Positions 7,994-15,514 of a stretch of DNA of 32,903 bases are shown here, one piece after another. The notes beneath the pieces were generated by a model. The model did no database searches. It had not been told where the DNA came from and was given only the letters and a program-made list of their open reading frames with translations. Every line of letters starts with the position of its first letter. Position 1 is the stretch's first letter. The stretch is from Verrucomicrobiota bacterium (GTDB lineage Bacteria; Verrucomicrobiota; Verrucomicrobiia; Opitutales; Opitutaceae): the NCBI GenBank assembly GCA_026398135.1, contig JAPLTN010000064.1:1-32903 (forward strand), written 5' to 3'. Position numbers and translations under genes: made by a program.

Positions 7994-9778
7994 ATGACGA
8001 AACACGAGATCGCCGAAGTGCTGGAAGAGATCGGGGTGCTGCTGGAATTGCAGGGGGAAAACCCGTTCAAGACGCGCGCTTATCAGAACGGGGCGCGGGC
8101 CTTGGAGGCGATGGAGGCGAACGAATTTGCCGCGCGCATGGCGGCGGGGACGCTGGGGGAGTTGAAGGGCTTCGGCGAAGCGCTGGTGGACAAGATCGGC
8201 AAGCTGCACGCGACGGGCCGGCTGGAGTTTTACGACAAACTTCGGGCGCAGATTCCGGACGGGGTGATCGCATTGCTGGAGGTCCCGGGGCTGGGGCCGA
8301 AAAAGATCAAGGCCCTGCGCGAGCAACTCGGGGTGGAGTCGCCGGAGGCCTTGGCCGAGGCGTGCAGGGCGGGGCGGGTGGCGGAGCTGGCCGGCTTCGG
8401 GCAGAAAACGCAGACGAAAATCCTGGAGGGCCTGGCCAATCGCGAAGCTTACGGGAAACGGCATCGTTGGTGGGATGCGCGGGCGGTGGCGGAGCCGATC
8501 GTGCATGCGTTGCGTTTGCTGGCTGGGGTGCGGCGGGCGGAGGCGGCGGGCTCGTTGCGGAGGAATTTGGAGACGGTCGGCGACCTGGATTTCATCGTCG
8601 CGGCCGATGCGACGGCGGCGGAACGCATCACGGGCTGGTTTTGCGCGCAGCCGGACGTGAAGGAGGTGACGGCGCGGGGCGAGACCAAGGCGAGCGTGCG
8701 TTTCGCGAGCGGGTTGCAGGCGGATCTGCGCATCGTGCCGGAGGCGCAGTTCGCTTTTGCGCTGCATCATTTCACGGGCTCAAAAGACCACAATGTGGCG
8801 ATGCGGCAGCGGGCCTTGGCGCGCGGGATGTCGCTTTCGGAGTGGGGTCTCGTGCCGGAGGCAGGAGAGGGCACGGCCAAGGAAAAGGCGGAGCGCGGAG
8901 AGAGTGTGGTGGCGGCGGACGAGGCGGAATTATTTGCCCGGTTGGAGTTGGAGTTTATCCCGCCCGAGTTGCGTGAGGGGCTGGGAGAAATCGAGATCGC
9001 GGAGGCGGCGCGGGCGCACGGGGTGGCTTTGCCGCGCCTGGTGGAGCTGGCGGATCTGCGGGGGGCGTTTCACAATCATACGACCGAATCGGACGGGAAG
9101 AACTCGCTGGTGGAGATGGCGCAGGCGGCGGAGGCTTTGGGTTGGGAATATCTCGGCATCGCGGACCACTCCAAATCGTCGGTGCAGGCGCGCGGGTTGG
9201 ACGAGGAGCGGCTGGCGGCGCAGGTCGCGACGATACGGGCGTTTAACGCCAGCGGACGCTGCCGCACGCGACTGCTGGCCGGGGTGGAGTGCGACATCCT
9301 GCCGGATGGGCGGCTGGATTACTCGGATGAGGCGTTTGCGTCGCTGGGTTTGGATTACGTGGTGGTGTCGGTGCACAGTGCGTTTACCCAGAGCGAGGAC
9401 GAGATGACGCGGCGCATCGTGCGCGCGATCGAGCATCCGCGCACGACCATGCTGGGGCATGCGACGGGACGGATTCTTTTGCGACGCGAAGGCTACAAGG
9501 TGGATCTGGCCCGGGTGGTCGATGCGGCAATCGCTTGCCGCGTGGTCATCGAATTAAACGCGCATCCCTCGCGGCTGGACATGGATTGGCGGCTGTGGCG
9601 GCGGGCGGCGGAGCGCGGGCTGATGTGCGCGATCAATCCCGATGCGCACGACACCTCGGGTTTGCGCCATGTGGAGGCCGGGGTGCGGGTGGCGCGCAAG
9701 GGCTGGTTGCAAGCGGACAAGGTGCTTAACACCCGGGATTTGGCGGGGGTGCTGCAGTGGTTTACCGCCAGGCGCTGA
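7994..9778 (+). CDS. polX: Family X DNA polymerase / 3'-5' exonuclease with PHP domain
   Basis: A 594-residue bacterial PolX, which fills short gaps in base-excision repair and trims 3' ends. An N-terminal helical domain (1-80) is followed by helix-hairpin-helix motifs ([28 protein letters not shown]). The polymerase palm contains GSLRR...DLDFIV with its DxD metal pair and ADLRIVP with the third aspartate. The C-terminal PHP phosphoesterase domain from about residue 355 shows metal ligands in [47 protein letters not shown] and INPDAHD. All catalytic motifs are intact. The ATG at 7994 fits the family N-terminus [14 protein letters not shown]; an upstream in-frame start adds only 8 residues. 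Confidence 0.95.
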   Translation: MTKHEIAEVLEEIGVLLELQGENPFKTRAYQNGARALEAMEANEFAARMAAGTLGELKGFGEALVDKIGKLHATGRLEFYDKLRAQIPDGVIALLEVPGLGPKKIKALREQLGVESPEALAEACRAGRVAELAGFGQKTQTKILEGLANREAYGKRHRWWDARAVAEPIVHALRLLAGVRRAEAAGSLRRNLETVGDLDFIVAADATAAERITGWFCAQPDVKEVTARGETKASVRFASGLQADLRIVPEAQFAFALHHFTGSKDHNVAMRQRALARGMSLSEWGLVPEAGEGTAKEKAERGESVVAADEAELFARLELEFIPPELREGLGEIEIAEAARAHGVALPRLVELADLRGAFHNHTTESDGKNSLVEMAQAAEALGWEYLGIADHSKSSVQARGLDEERLAAQVATIRAFNASGRCRTRLLAGVECDILPDGRLDYSDEAFASLGLDYVVVSVHSAFTQSEDEMTRRIVRAIEHPRTTMLGHATGRILLRREGYKVDLARVVDAAIACRVVIELNAHPSRLDMDWRLWRRAAERGLMCAINPDAHDTSGLRHVEAGVRVARKGWLQADKVLNTRDLAGVLQWFTARR

Positions 9779-9850
9779 TGGCAACGGCGCATAGTGTGGC
9801 AATGTCCGCTCGCAATCGGCGGAAGCGGTCTTTGTAATCTGCGGTTCGTT

Positions 9851-10426
9851 ATGTCTTCCCCCTTGTATATCGTCGGTGCGGTGGTGCTTTGGTTTTTCCC
9901 GCTGTGGGCGTTTCGTGCGCCGAAGTCCCGTTTGGGCGGCTTTGATCAACGCGACTGGCCGACGGGGCGTAATCTTGTGTTTACGGTTGTGGATGTTTTG
10001 CGGGCTTCGGTTGGCGGTTGGTTGATGGCGCGGGGCTTGGTCGGGCTGCCGAATTGGCCGTTCGGGGTGGCGTGGATGTCGGAGGCCTGGCTGGCTTTGG
10101 TGCTCGGTCTGGCGCTGACGGCGCAGGCGTTTTACTGGCATACGGAGGACTATTTGCAGGCCCCGGTGGCTTTCTTGATCGGTGCGCTGTCGGCCATTGT
10201 GCACCCGTTTGTATTGATCTTGGGTTTGCCTTTGGCGGTCGGTGCGGCGCTGGCGATCCGGGCGTGGTCGGCGTGTTTTGTCGGGGCGAGCGTGGGTTTG
10301 ATTGCGATCGGCATGGTGGTGACTGCCCAAGACTGGCGGCGCACAGTGTTGCTGGGCGCGGCGGTCAATCTGCCAGTTCTGGCCTCAATGCTGGCTGGGC
10401 GCCACCTCGGCGGGGCGCGCAAATAG
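9851..10426 (+). CDS. Unrecognised integral membrane protein
   Basis: A 191-residue hydrophobic protein with about five to six predicted membrane segments (LYIVGAVVLWFFPLWAF; LMARGLVGLP region; WLALVLGLALTAQAFYW; VAFLIGALSAIVHPFVLILGL; FVGASVGLIAIGMVV; VLLGAAVNLPVLASMLAG). Loops are short, including FRAPKSRLGGFDQRDWPTGRN after the first helix. No catalytic motif or family was recognised. The ATG at 9851 opens directly on the first membrane helix. It follows polX by 72 bases and precedes another small membrane protein by 59 bases, so the three could share a transcript. Function unknown. Confidence 0.75.
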   Translation: MSSPLYIVGAVVLWFFPLWAFRAPKSRLGGFDQRDWPTGRNLVFTVVDVLRASVGGWLMARGLVGLPNWPFGVAWMSEAWLALVLGLALTAQAFYWHTEDYLQAPVAFLIGALSAIVHPFVLILGLPLAVGAALAIRAWSACFVGASVGLIAIGMVVTAQDWRRTVLLGAAVNLPVLASMLAGRHLGGARK

Positions 10427-10485
10427 GCCTTTGAAATTATTGCTCGACGCGACGTTTGGGCATCCTGAGGTATATTGGCAATAAT

Positions 10486-11100
10486 ATGGTCATTTCTTGG
10501 TTTTCTTTAATGGGTGCTCTGCTGTTCGGCTTTTTGCCCGCACGGTTACTGATAAACAGCGAGTGCCGGTATTTTGACTTTGAGCAGCTGCGGACGCGTT
10601 TACTCACCAAGCCGGAGGATAAGCGTAAACGTCGGCGCTGGTGGAAGCTTCCCTTGGTTTGGATCGATCCGGTGCGCGGTTATGTGGTTTCGACTTTGTT
10701 GAGTCAGGCCTTTGATCTGGAAGGGAAGCCGGATTTCATAACGCGGCAGCTTCCGCTGGTGCTCACGTTTCTAATTTTGGCCGGCGTGGTATTTACGCAA
10801 ACGCTTGGAAGGAAGGATGAAAACGAGTCTTTTTCGCCCGCTGGTTTTATGGCGGGCCTGATTCTCGGTTTAGTGCCTTGGATGGTGGCGGTGCCGACCT
10901 TGTTGATTGGTCTGACCGTGACGATGGCGATGAATATGTATGCGGTTGGTTATTTGTCGGCGGCGGTGTTTATGGGTGGGCTTGGTTTCGCCTTTGGGGT
11001 CGGGAAAACGCAGTCGGCGGCTTACGCGATCTTGGTGGCCGCGCCCGCGTTGATCAGCTGGTTCCGACGCACCAAGCTGGTTACGCCAGTGCGATGCTGA
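10486..11100 (+). CDS. Unrecognised integral membrane protein
   Basis: A 204-residue protein with a first membrane helix (WFSLMGALLFGFLPARLLI), a basic soluble loop (RLLTKPEDKRKRRRWWKLPLVWIDPVRGY), then about four further helices (LVLTFLILAGVVFTQTL; AGFMAGLILGLVPWMVAVPTLLIGL; AVGYLSAAVFMGGLGFAFGVG; AAYAILVAAPALISWF). No family was recognised. The ATG at 10486 was chosen over a TTG at 10456 because it starts nearer the first helix. Its last 79 bases overlap the 3' end of the convergent WYL regulator gene. The last predicted helix lies largely in that overlap. Confidence 0.72.
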   Translation: MVISWFSLMGALLFGFLPARLLINSECRYFDFEQLRTRLLTKPEDKRKRRRWWKLPLVWIDPVRGYVVSTLLSQAFDLEGKPDFITRQLPLVLTFLILAGVVFTQTLGRKDENESFSPAGFMAGLILGLVPWMVAVPTLLIGLTVTMAMNMYAVGYLSAAVFMGGLGFAFGVGKTQSAAYAILVAAPALISWFRRTKLVTPVRC

Positions 11101-12128
11101 GGAAAGCGGCGCAGGCTCAGGGTGAGCGGTTTCTTTTCGCTGGTGCTGTAGAGCTGGCGGGCTTGCTCCAGGGCTTGGCGGCATTCGGTGCGGAGTTCGG
11201 GCGGGGCGAGGGCCTCGGCATCCGGCCCCCAGCTTAGCACCCATTGGCGGACTTCAGCCAAGGCTCCGAGGCGCAAGCGTAGTTCCAGTCCGCCGTCGGG
11301 CAGGGCGATGAGCTCTTGGGTGTCGTGCCACTCGCGCTCGCGCACCCGGTCCGCCACCTGGGCGGAGAAACGGATGCGGATGGCGTGGCGGGCCTCGCCG
11401 CTCAGGACGCCGAGGGCGTGGGCAAAGAAAGTTTCGGGGGAAAAACCGGCCGGGCGCTCGAAGCGGCGGGCCAGCACGGTGACCTCGCTCATGCGCCCGA
11501 GGGCGAAGGTTTGCACGCGGGCTTTTTTCACGTCTTCGGCGACGAGATACCAGAGGTTGTCGCGATTCGATAAGTGGTAGGGACGCAGGCGGCGCGGGGT
11601 GGGGTCGCGTTCGCCGGGCTTGCGGTAAATGAGGCTGAGTTCGCGGCGGGCGGTCACGCCTTTGCTGACGGCTTTGAACACCTCGGGGTCCACCCGACCG
11701 AGGCCGAGGTGTTTGAACGAGACCGCGTCGGCCGGGGGCAGGCCGTCGAAGGTCACTTGATCGCGCAGCCCGGCGGCGAGTTTGTCGAAGGTGCCCTGGA
11801 GTTGCCGGTAGAGCGGCGTGCCTTGGTAGGGCTTGAGCGCCTGGCGGGCTACGGCCAGGGCAAAAACCTCGCCCTCGGTGACTTGCAGGGTGGGAAATGC
11901 CTGTACGGGGCGGGTGTAGCGGTAGGCTCCGAGGGCGCGGTCGAACTCGATGGGCAGTTCCAGGTCGTCGCGCATGGCGGCGATGTCGCGCACCACGGTT
12001 TTGCGGCAGACACCGAGCTCGGCCCCGAGGGTGGCGCAGGTGACGAAGCGGCCGCGTTGCAGCGCCTCGTGGATGACGTGCAGGCGGCGGACGGAGAAAC
12101 GGGATTTGAGACCGGCGAAATCAGGCAT
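11022..12128 (-). CDS. WYL-domain transcriptional regulator with N-terminal winged helix
   Basis: A 368-residue regulator. A DeoR-type winged helix-turn-helix (about 10-75: ...ATLGAELGVCRKTVVRDIAAM then LPIEFDRALGAYRY) is followed by a linker, a WYL sensor domain (about 160-240: LSLIYRKPGERDPTPRRLRPYHLSNRDNLWYLVAEDV, then VQTFALGRMSEV) and a C-terminal extension domain (WCX-like, ending near QARQLY). WYL domains bind nucleic acids or nucleotide ligands in several phage-defence, CRISPR and DNA-damage regulators. About 37 residues trail beyond the usual end and overlap the convergent membrane-protein gene. A perfect inverted repeat 27 bases upstream of its ATG suggests control of itself and of the divergent gene. 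Confidence 0.88.
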   Translation of the reverse strand: MPDFAGLKSRFSVRRLHVIHEALQRGRFVTCATLGAELGVCRKTVVRDIAAMRDDLELPIEFDRALGAYRYTRPVQAFPTLQVTEGEVFALAVARQALKPYQGTPLYRQLQGTFDKLAAGLRDQVTFDGLPPADAVSFKHLGLGRVDPEVFKAVSKGVTARRELSLIYRKPGERDPTPRRLRPYHLSNRDNLWYLVAEDVKKARVQTFALGRMSEVTVLARRFERPAGFSPETFFAHALGVLSGEARHAIRIRFSAQVADRVREREWHDTQELIALPDGGLELRLRLGALAEVRQWVLSWGPDAEALAPPELRTECRQALEQARQLYSTSEKKPLTLSLRRFPQHRTGVTSLVRRNQLINAGAATKIA

Positions 12129-12154
12129 GCGGAAAATCTCAAAGAATTTTTTGC

Positions 12155-12175
12155 CTGGGACAAGCTGTGTCCCAG
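12155..12175. promoter_or_regulatory. Candidate operator for the WYL regulator
   Basis: A perfect 8-bp inverted repeat, CTGGGACA-N5-TGTCCCAG, lies in the 68-base gap between the divergent WYL regulator and the 210-residue protein gene. Symmetry and spacing suit a dimeric winged-helix protein. It overlaps where the -35 region of the rightward promoter would lie. Binding by this regulator is inference. Confidence 0.6.
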
Positions 12176-12183
12176 CGGGGTGC

Positions 12184-12190
12184 TATAAAT
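12184..12190 (+). promoter_or_regulatory. Candidate -10 element for the 210-residue protein gene
   Basis: TATAAAT lies 6 bases before the ATG at 12197. Transcription would then start at or next to the start codon, which would make the message leaderless and fits the lack of a Shine-Dalgarno site. No good -35 hexamer is seen at the usual distance; the inverted repeat occupies that place. Confidence 0.45.
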
Positions 12191-12196
12191 ACGGAC

Positions 12197-12829
12197 ATGA
12201 AATCCCGCGCCAAATCCGTCACGAAGTCTGCCAGTGTGCGTTCGGCCAAGCTGAAGCTGGTCGCCGCCGAGGTGTCGCCCGAGTTGTCCTGGTCCAGTCT
12301 GGGGCGCTCCTACCGAGTCGGGGTCTGGCCGGAGCCGGTGTTTATGCGCACCAACCGGGAGGGGGCATGGGAGGCCTATGCGCCTGACCCCGAGGCGGAC
12401 GAGTTTGCGGCGGCGGCGGTGCTGCTGGGGGCGCGGGAGTGGGCGAGGTATCTGGATTTCGCGCCGACGGAAGTGGCTGCGTTTATGGCGGGGTTTGGGG
12501 GCGGAAAACTGGAGGCGTGGGCGGTGTTGACCCAGTGCCCGGAGTTGCTCCCGGTGTTGGCGGAGGCACCGGCTCTGGCGTCGTTTTTGGCCGGACACGT
12601 TTCGCTGCTGGGGGCAGAGGGGCCGCGTTGGGCGGAGATCCGGGCGGTTTACGAGCGGGGCGGTCACTGGGCGCTGCTCGATTGGCTGGGGCTTCCGGCG
12701 ACGCATAAGGGCTGGGAAGCGTTGCGGGGCCTGCAAACGCCGGAGATCGCCCGGAAGGATTTGCTGCAATGCCGGGCGCGGCTCTGGGCGGTGCCGGGGG
12801 CCCGGCTATCGCACGCGCTGGCGGCGTAA
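12197..12829 (+). CDS. Unrecognised soluble protein divergent from WYL regulator
   Basis: A 210-residue protein that I do not recognise. The first 25 or so residues are basic and Ser/Lys-rich (MKSRAKSVTKSASVRSAK), probably disordered. The rest is alanine- and tryptophan-rich and predicted mainly helical (EFAAAAVLLGAREWARYL; EAWAVLTQCPELLPVLAEAP; WALLDWLGLPATHKGWEAL). No membrane segment, signal peptide or catalytic motif is evident. The ATG at 12197 was chosen because an upstream GTG (12167) falls inside the candidate operator. The head-to-head arrangement with a WYL regulator suggests that the regulator controls it. Codon use and GC content look like those of the neighbours. Confidence 0.72.
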   Translation: MKSRAKSVTKSASVRSAKLKLVAAEVSPELSWSSLGRSYRVGVWPEPVFMRTNREGAWEAYAPDPEADEFAAAAVLLGAREWARYLDFAPTEVAAFMAGFGGGKLEAWAVLTQCPELLPVLAEAPALASFLAGHVSLLGAEGPRWAEIRAVYERGGHWALLDWLGLPATHKGWEALRGLQTPEIARKDLLQCRARLWAVPGARLSHALAA

Positions 12830-12862
12830 GGGAGGGAGCGGCGGGAGTGGTGGCGTTCAGAA

Positions 12863-13336
12863 TCAGGGTTCGCCGAGGGGCTTAAAGTGCTCGTCTAACA
12901 AACGCAGCAGGAGGACCGCTCCTCGGCCATCCGCTCGGAATTCTCCGTAGCGGGCGGCGGCGTAAGTGTCGCCTTTGCCTTCGGGAAAGAACCAGGCGTC
13001 GGTGCCGATCCGCACCCGGCCTTGGCGTAATCGGTAATCGACCAAAAGCTGCCCCGGCGAAAGCGGTGTGCCGTTGTCTAATCGGACCAGTTGGGCCACG
13101 CCCTTGGCGTCCGGGGCCAGTACCAGCCGGCCATCCTGTTCCGGATTACCCAAGTCTCGCTCCAAGGCGTAGGCCAAGGCCATGTAGTCGCCCTGCATCA
13201 GACTGCGGGGATCGCGGGGGGCGAGGGCGAGTATCACCGGAGTGCCGGAGGCGAGCTGGCGTTCTCGCAGGTAAATCGCGGCATTGGCGGCGATCAGCAC
13301 GAGCAGGCCGCCGAGGATGAGAATGCATTTACGCAT
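12863..13336 (-). CDS. GDYXXLXY-domain membrane-anchored protein
   Basis: A 157-residue protein with one N-terminal membrane helix (ILILGGLLVLIAANAAIYL). The family-defining motif QGDYMALAY follows at about residues 48-56, then a conserved GTDAWFFPEGKGDTYAAARYGEFR region that gives the extracytoplasmic domain. The GDYXXLXY family has no established function. It is nearly always encoded next to DUF2157/DUF4401 membrane proteins, as here: its start overlaps the upstream gene by 8 bases, so the two are translationally coupled and probably form a complex. Confidence 0.88.
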   Translation of the reverse strand: MRKCILILGGLLVLIAANAAIYLRERQLASGTPVILALAPRDPRSLMQGDYMALAYALERDLGNPEQDGRLVLAPDAKGVAQLVRLDNGTPLSPGQLLVDYRLRQGRVRIGTDAWFFPEGKGDTYAAARYGEFRADGRGAVLLLRLLDEHFKPLGEP

Positions 13337-15371
13337 AGGCGTACTCCCGGGCCCAAGTCCGACGTAAAATGAACCACAGGCTCAGCGCAGCGAAGCCCAT
13401 GCCTGCCAGTCCTGCGCCCTTCACCACCAGCGGCGTGGCGTAATCCAACTGGTAATGCGCCCAGATCAGGCCAAGCAGGGTCAAGACACCCAGTCCCAGA
13501 AACGGCGTGTCCAATTCCTCAAGCGCGACGAGGATGATCGCAAGCGCGACGGAGGCTCCGGGAACCACCAGGCCCAAGCTCGCGGGCACTGCCGCCGCCG
13601 CCATCAGCCAGGCACGACGTTTTTGCGGGGCCGGGGCGTTTCGTAGCACAAGGGCAGCAACTCCCAGAATGGCGAGAAATTCGAGGATGGATCCGATGGT
13701 GATGAGACCGGGGGTCGCTCCGCTGCTCCACCGGGATTCCATCCGGGTGGCGAGGAAACATCCTGCCCAGCCCGCCAGGAGGCCACGGCTTAGCGGTCGG
13801 GCGAGGGTTCTCCAGCGCGCTTGGGCCGGGGGTGTCAGCAGTAACGCTGCAATCCCTAAAGCTACTGGTCCTGTTGAGAGGGCAAAATGATTGGTATGGA
13901 TGAGTTGGCTGATCAGCGCCCCGCTGGCAATGCCTGCGCACCATCCACGGTGTGTCGGGGCTGGCGCGGCGAAAAAGAGTGCCATGGCCACGGCGGCGCT
14001 CACGAAAGCTGCGGTGGGCCAGCTGAGGTTCATGCCCATCATCCCGACCATCACCGCGCCTTGGCCGGCCAGACTGAGGGCCAGAGCGAACTGGTTGCCG
14101 ATTACTCCGGTGGACTGTCGAAGGGTCAGGACATTTGCGGCGCATAGTACCAGACCTAAACCCAAAAGAATGCCCTCGTTTTGCGCCGCAAAGCCCACGG
14201 GAATCGCCAGGGCAATCATGAGTAACAGCGCCCCCAGCCAGCCCCCCGCGCCTTGGAGCAATCGTAGCGGCCAGGGATCCGTGGCGGTGTCTTCCGCGGG
14301 AGCATCCCCCGTGGCTAGGCCGACTGCCACCAGTTGTTCCCAAGTGCCTGGGTGGGTCGAGCGGGTGGGGCTTGGTTTGGCGTGTTGAGGTGGAATTTGT
14401 GCGACTTCCCGGCTGACCGAACGAAGCCAAATGCCTGCGGTGGCGGTCAGGGCCGTGATTAATAAACCCGTTAACAAGAAGCCGAAGAAATTCTCCTGCC
14501 CAAGGATAGCTCGACCGGTTCCGCTCGTGATGACCACGATCACGGCCAGGCAACCCGCAGACAGTAGGACCAGGTCTATATTCTGTCGTCGGTAGGCCCG
14601 AAAGCCGACCGCGAGGAGTATGGGAAAGGGCAGAAGTTCCAGCACCGAACTGGCTTCCCGTCCAAAAATAACCGCCAGCACCAGCATCGTGGCGGTCCAT
14701 AGCGAAGCCAAGGCGGGCACGCGTATGGCCCAGCGAACATTCATCCAGTCCAGGCGCTTGGCCAGAAATTCCCACGTTGGCAGAACAACGCTGTTCAGTC
14801 CCAAGAGGAACCAGAACAGGCCCATATCCCCCAGCATGCGCCAAGGGTGTTCGTCCCAAGCCAGGCCGATGGTGGTGTTGGCGAGAATCACGCCTAGCAG
14901 CACCAGTAGCGCACTGCGGGCGATGCCGATCCATGGACTGATGAGCATGAGCCAGGCGGCGAACAACTGCCAGGGATCCGCTCCTGTTTGGTAGGTCTGG
15001 CCGATTAGCGCCAGCAGAGGGCCGACAGCCACCGCCGCCCAGATCACGCCGGCCTTGCCTGGTCGCGAATCCAAGCCCTGCCACCAAGCGATAGCCACGC
15101 CGAGCACCACCGCACCCTGCGCCAAGGCGAACCGTGTGGGACGGCCCATACCGTCCCAATTAGCGGCGATGAAAAGCACCAGACCGGCTAGAGCCAGAAG
15201 CACGCCCAAGCCCAGAAGCAGACGATCCAGATTTCGCCTCCAGTCCTCGGGACGAGGCTGTCCCGCCACCGTGATCAAGGCCGCCTGCGCGTGATCCGGA
15301 TTCAGCCGACCGGCTGCGATCCAGTCCAGCACCCGGCGTCTGGCTTGAGGATCGGGGGCGGTGGTTTCCAT
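13329..15371 (-). CDS. DUF2157/DUF4401 polytopic membrane protein
   Basis: A 680-residue membrane protein with about 18-20 predicted helices. The N-terminus has a short cytoplasmic DUF2157 head (RRVLDWIAAGRLNPDHAQAAL) followed by LLLGLGVLLALAGLVLFIAA and NWDGM, typical of DUF2157. The C-terminal half matches DUF4401-like sequence. A cytoplasmic Pro/Thr-rich loop near residues 325-350 separates the halves. Function is unknown in the family. TAAGGA lies about 10 bases before the ATG, one of the better ribosome sites in the window. It forms an operon with the overlapping GDYXXLXY gene. Confidence 0.87.
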   Translation of the reverse strand: METTAPDPQARRRVLDWIAAGRLNPDHAQAALITVAGQPRPEDWRRNLDRLLLGLGVLLALAGLVLFIAANWDGMGRPTRFALAQGAVVLGVAIAWWQGLDSRPGKAGVIWAAVAVGPLLALIGQTYQTGADPWQLFAAWLMLISPWIGIARSALLVLLGVILANTTIGLAWDEHPWRMLGDMGLFWFLLGLNSVVLPTWEFLAKRLDWMNVRWAIRVPALASLWTATMLVLAVIFGREASSVLELLPFPILLAVGFRAYRRQNIDLVLLSAGCLAVIVVITSGTGRAILGQENFFGFLLTGLLITALTATAGIWLRSVSREVAQIPPQHAKPSPTRSTHPGTWEQLVAVGLATGDAPAEDTATDPWPLRLLQGAGGWLGALLLMIALAIPVGFAAQNEGILLGLGLVLCAANVLTLRQSTGVIGNQFALALSLAGQGAVMVGMMGMNLSWPTAAFVSAAVAMALFFAAPAPTHRGWCAGIASGALISQLIHTNHFALSTGPVALGIAALLLTPPAQARWRTLARPLSRGLLAGWAGCFLATRMESRWSSGATPGLITIGSILEFLAILGVAALVLRNAPAPQKRRAWLMAAAAVPASLGLVVPGASVALAIILVALEELDTPFLGLGVLTLLGLIWAHYQLDYATPLVVKGAGLAGMGFAALSLWFILRRTWAREYAYA

Positions 15372-15514
15372 CGTCGAACTGTCCTTACTTCATTTTGTGC
15401 GGTCAATTACCGATCACCTCAGCTTCCGGCTTAGTTACCCTTATGCCGGTTGCAGGCTGGGAGGCGTTTTTGGTTCGTGCCACCGGCGCGGGCATGGCTT
15501 GAAGTGCGGCACGA

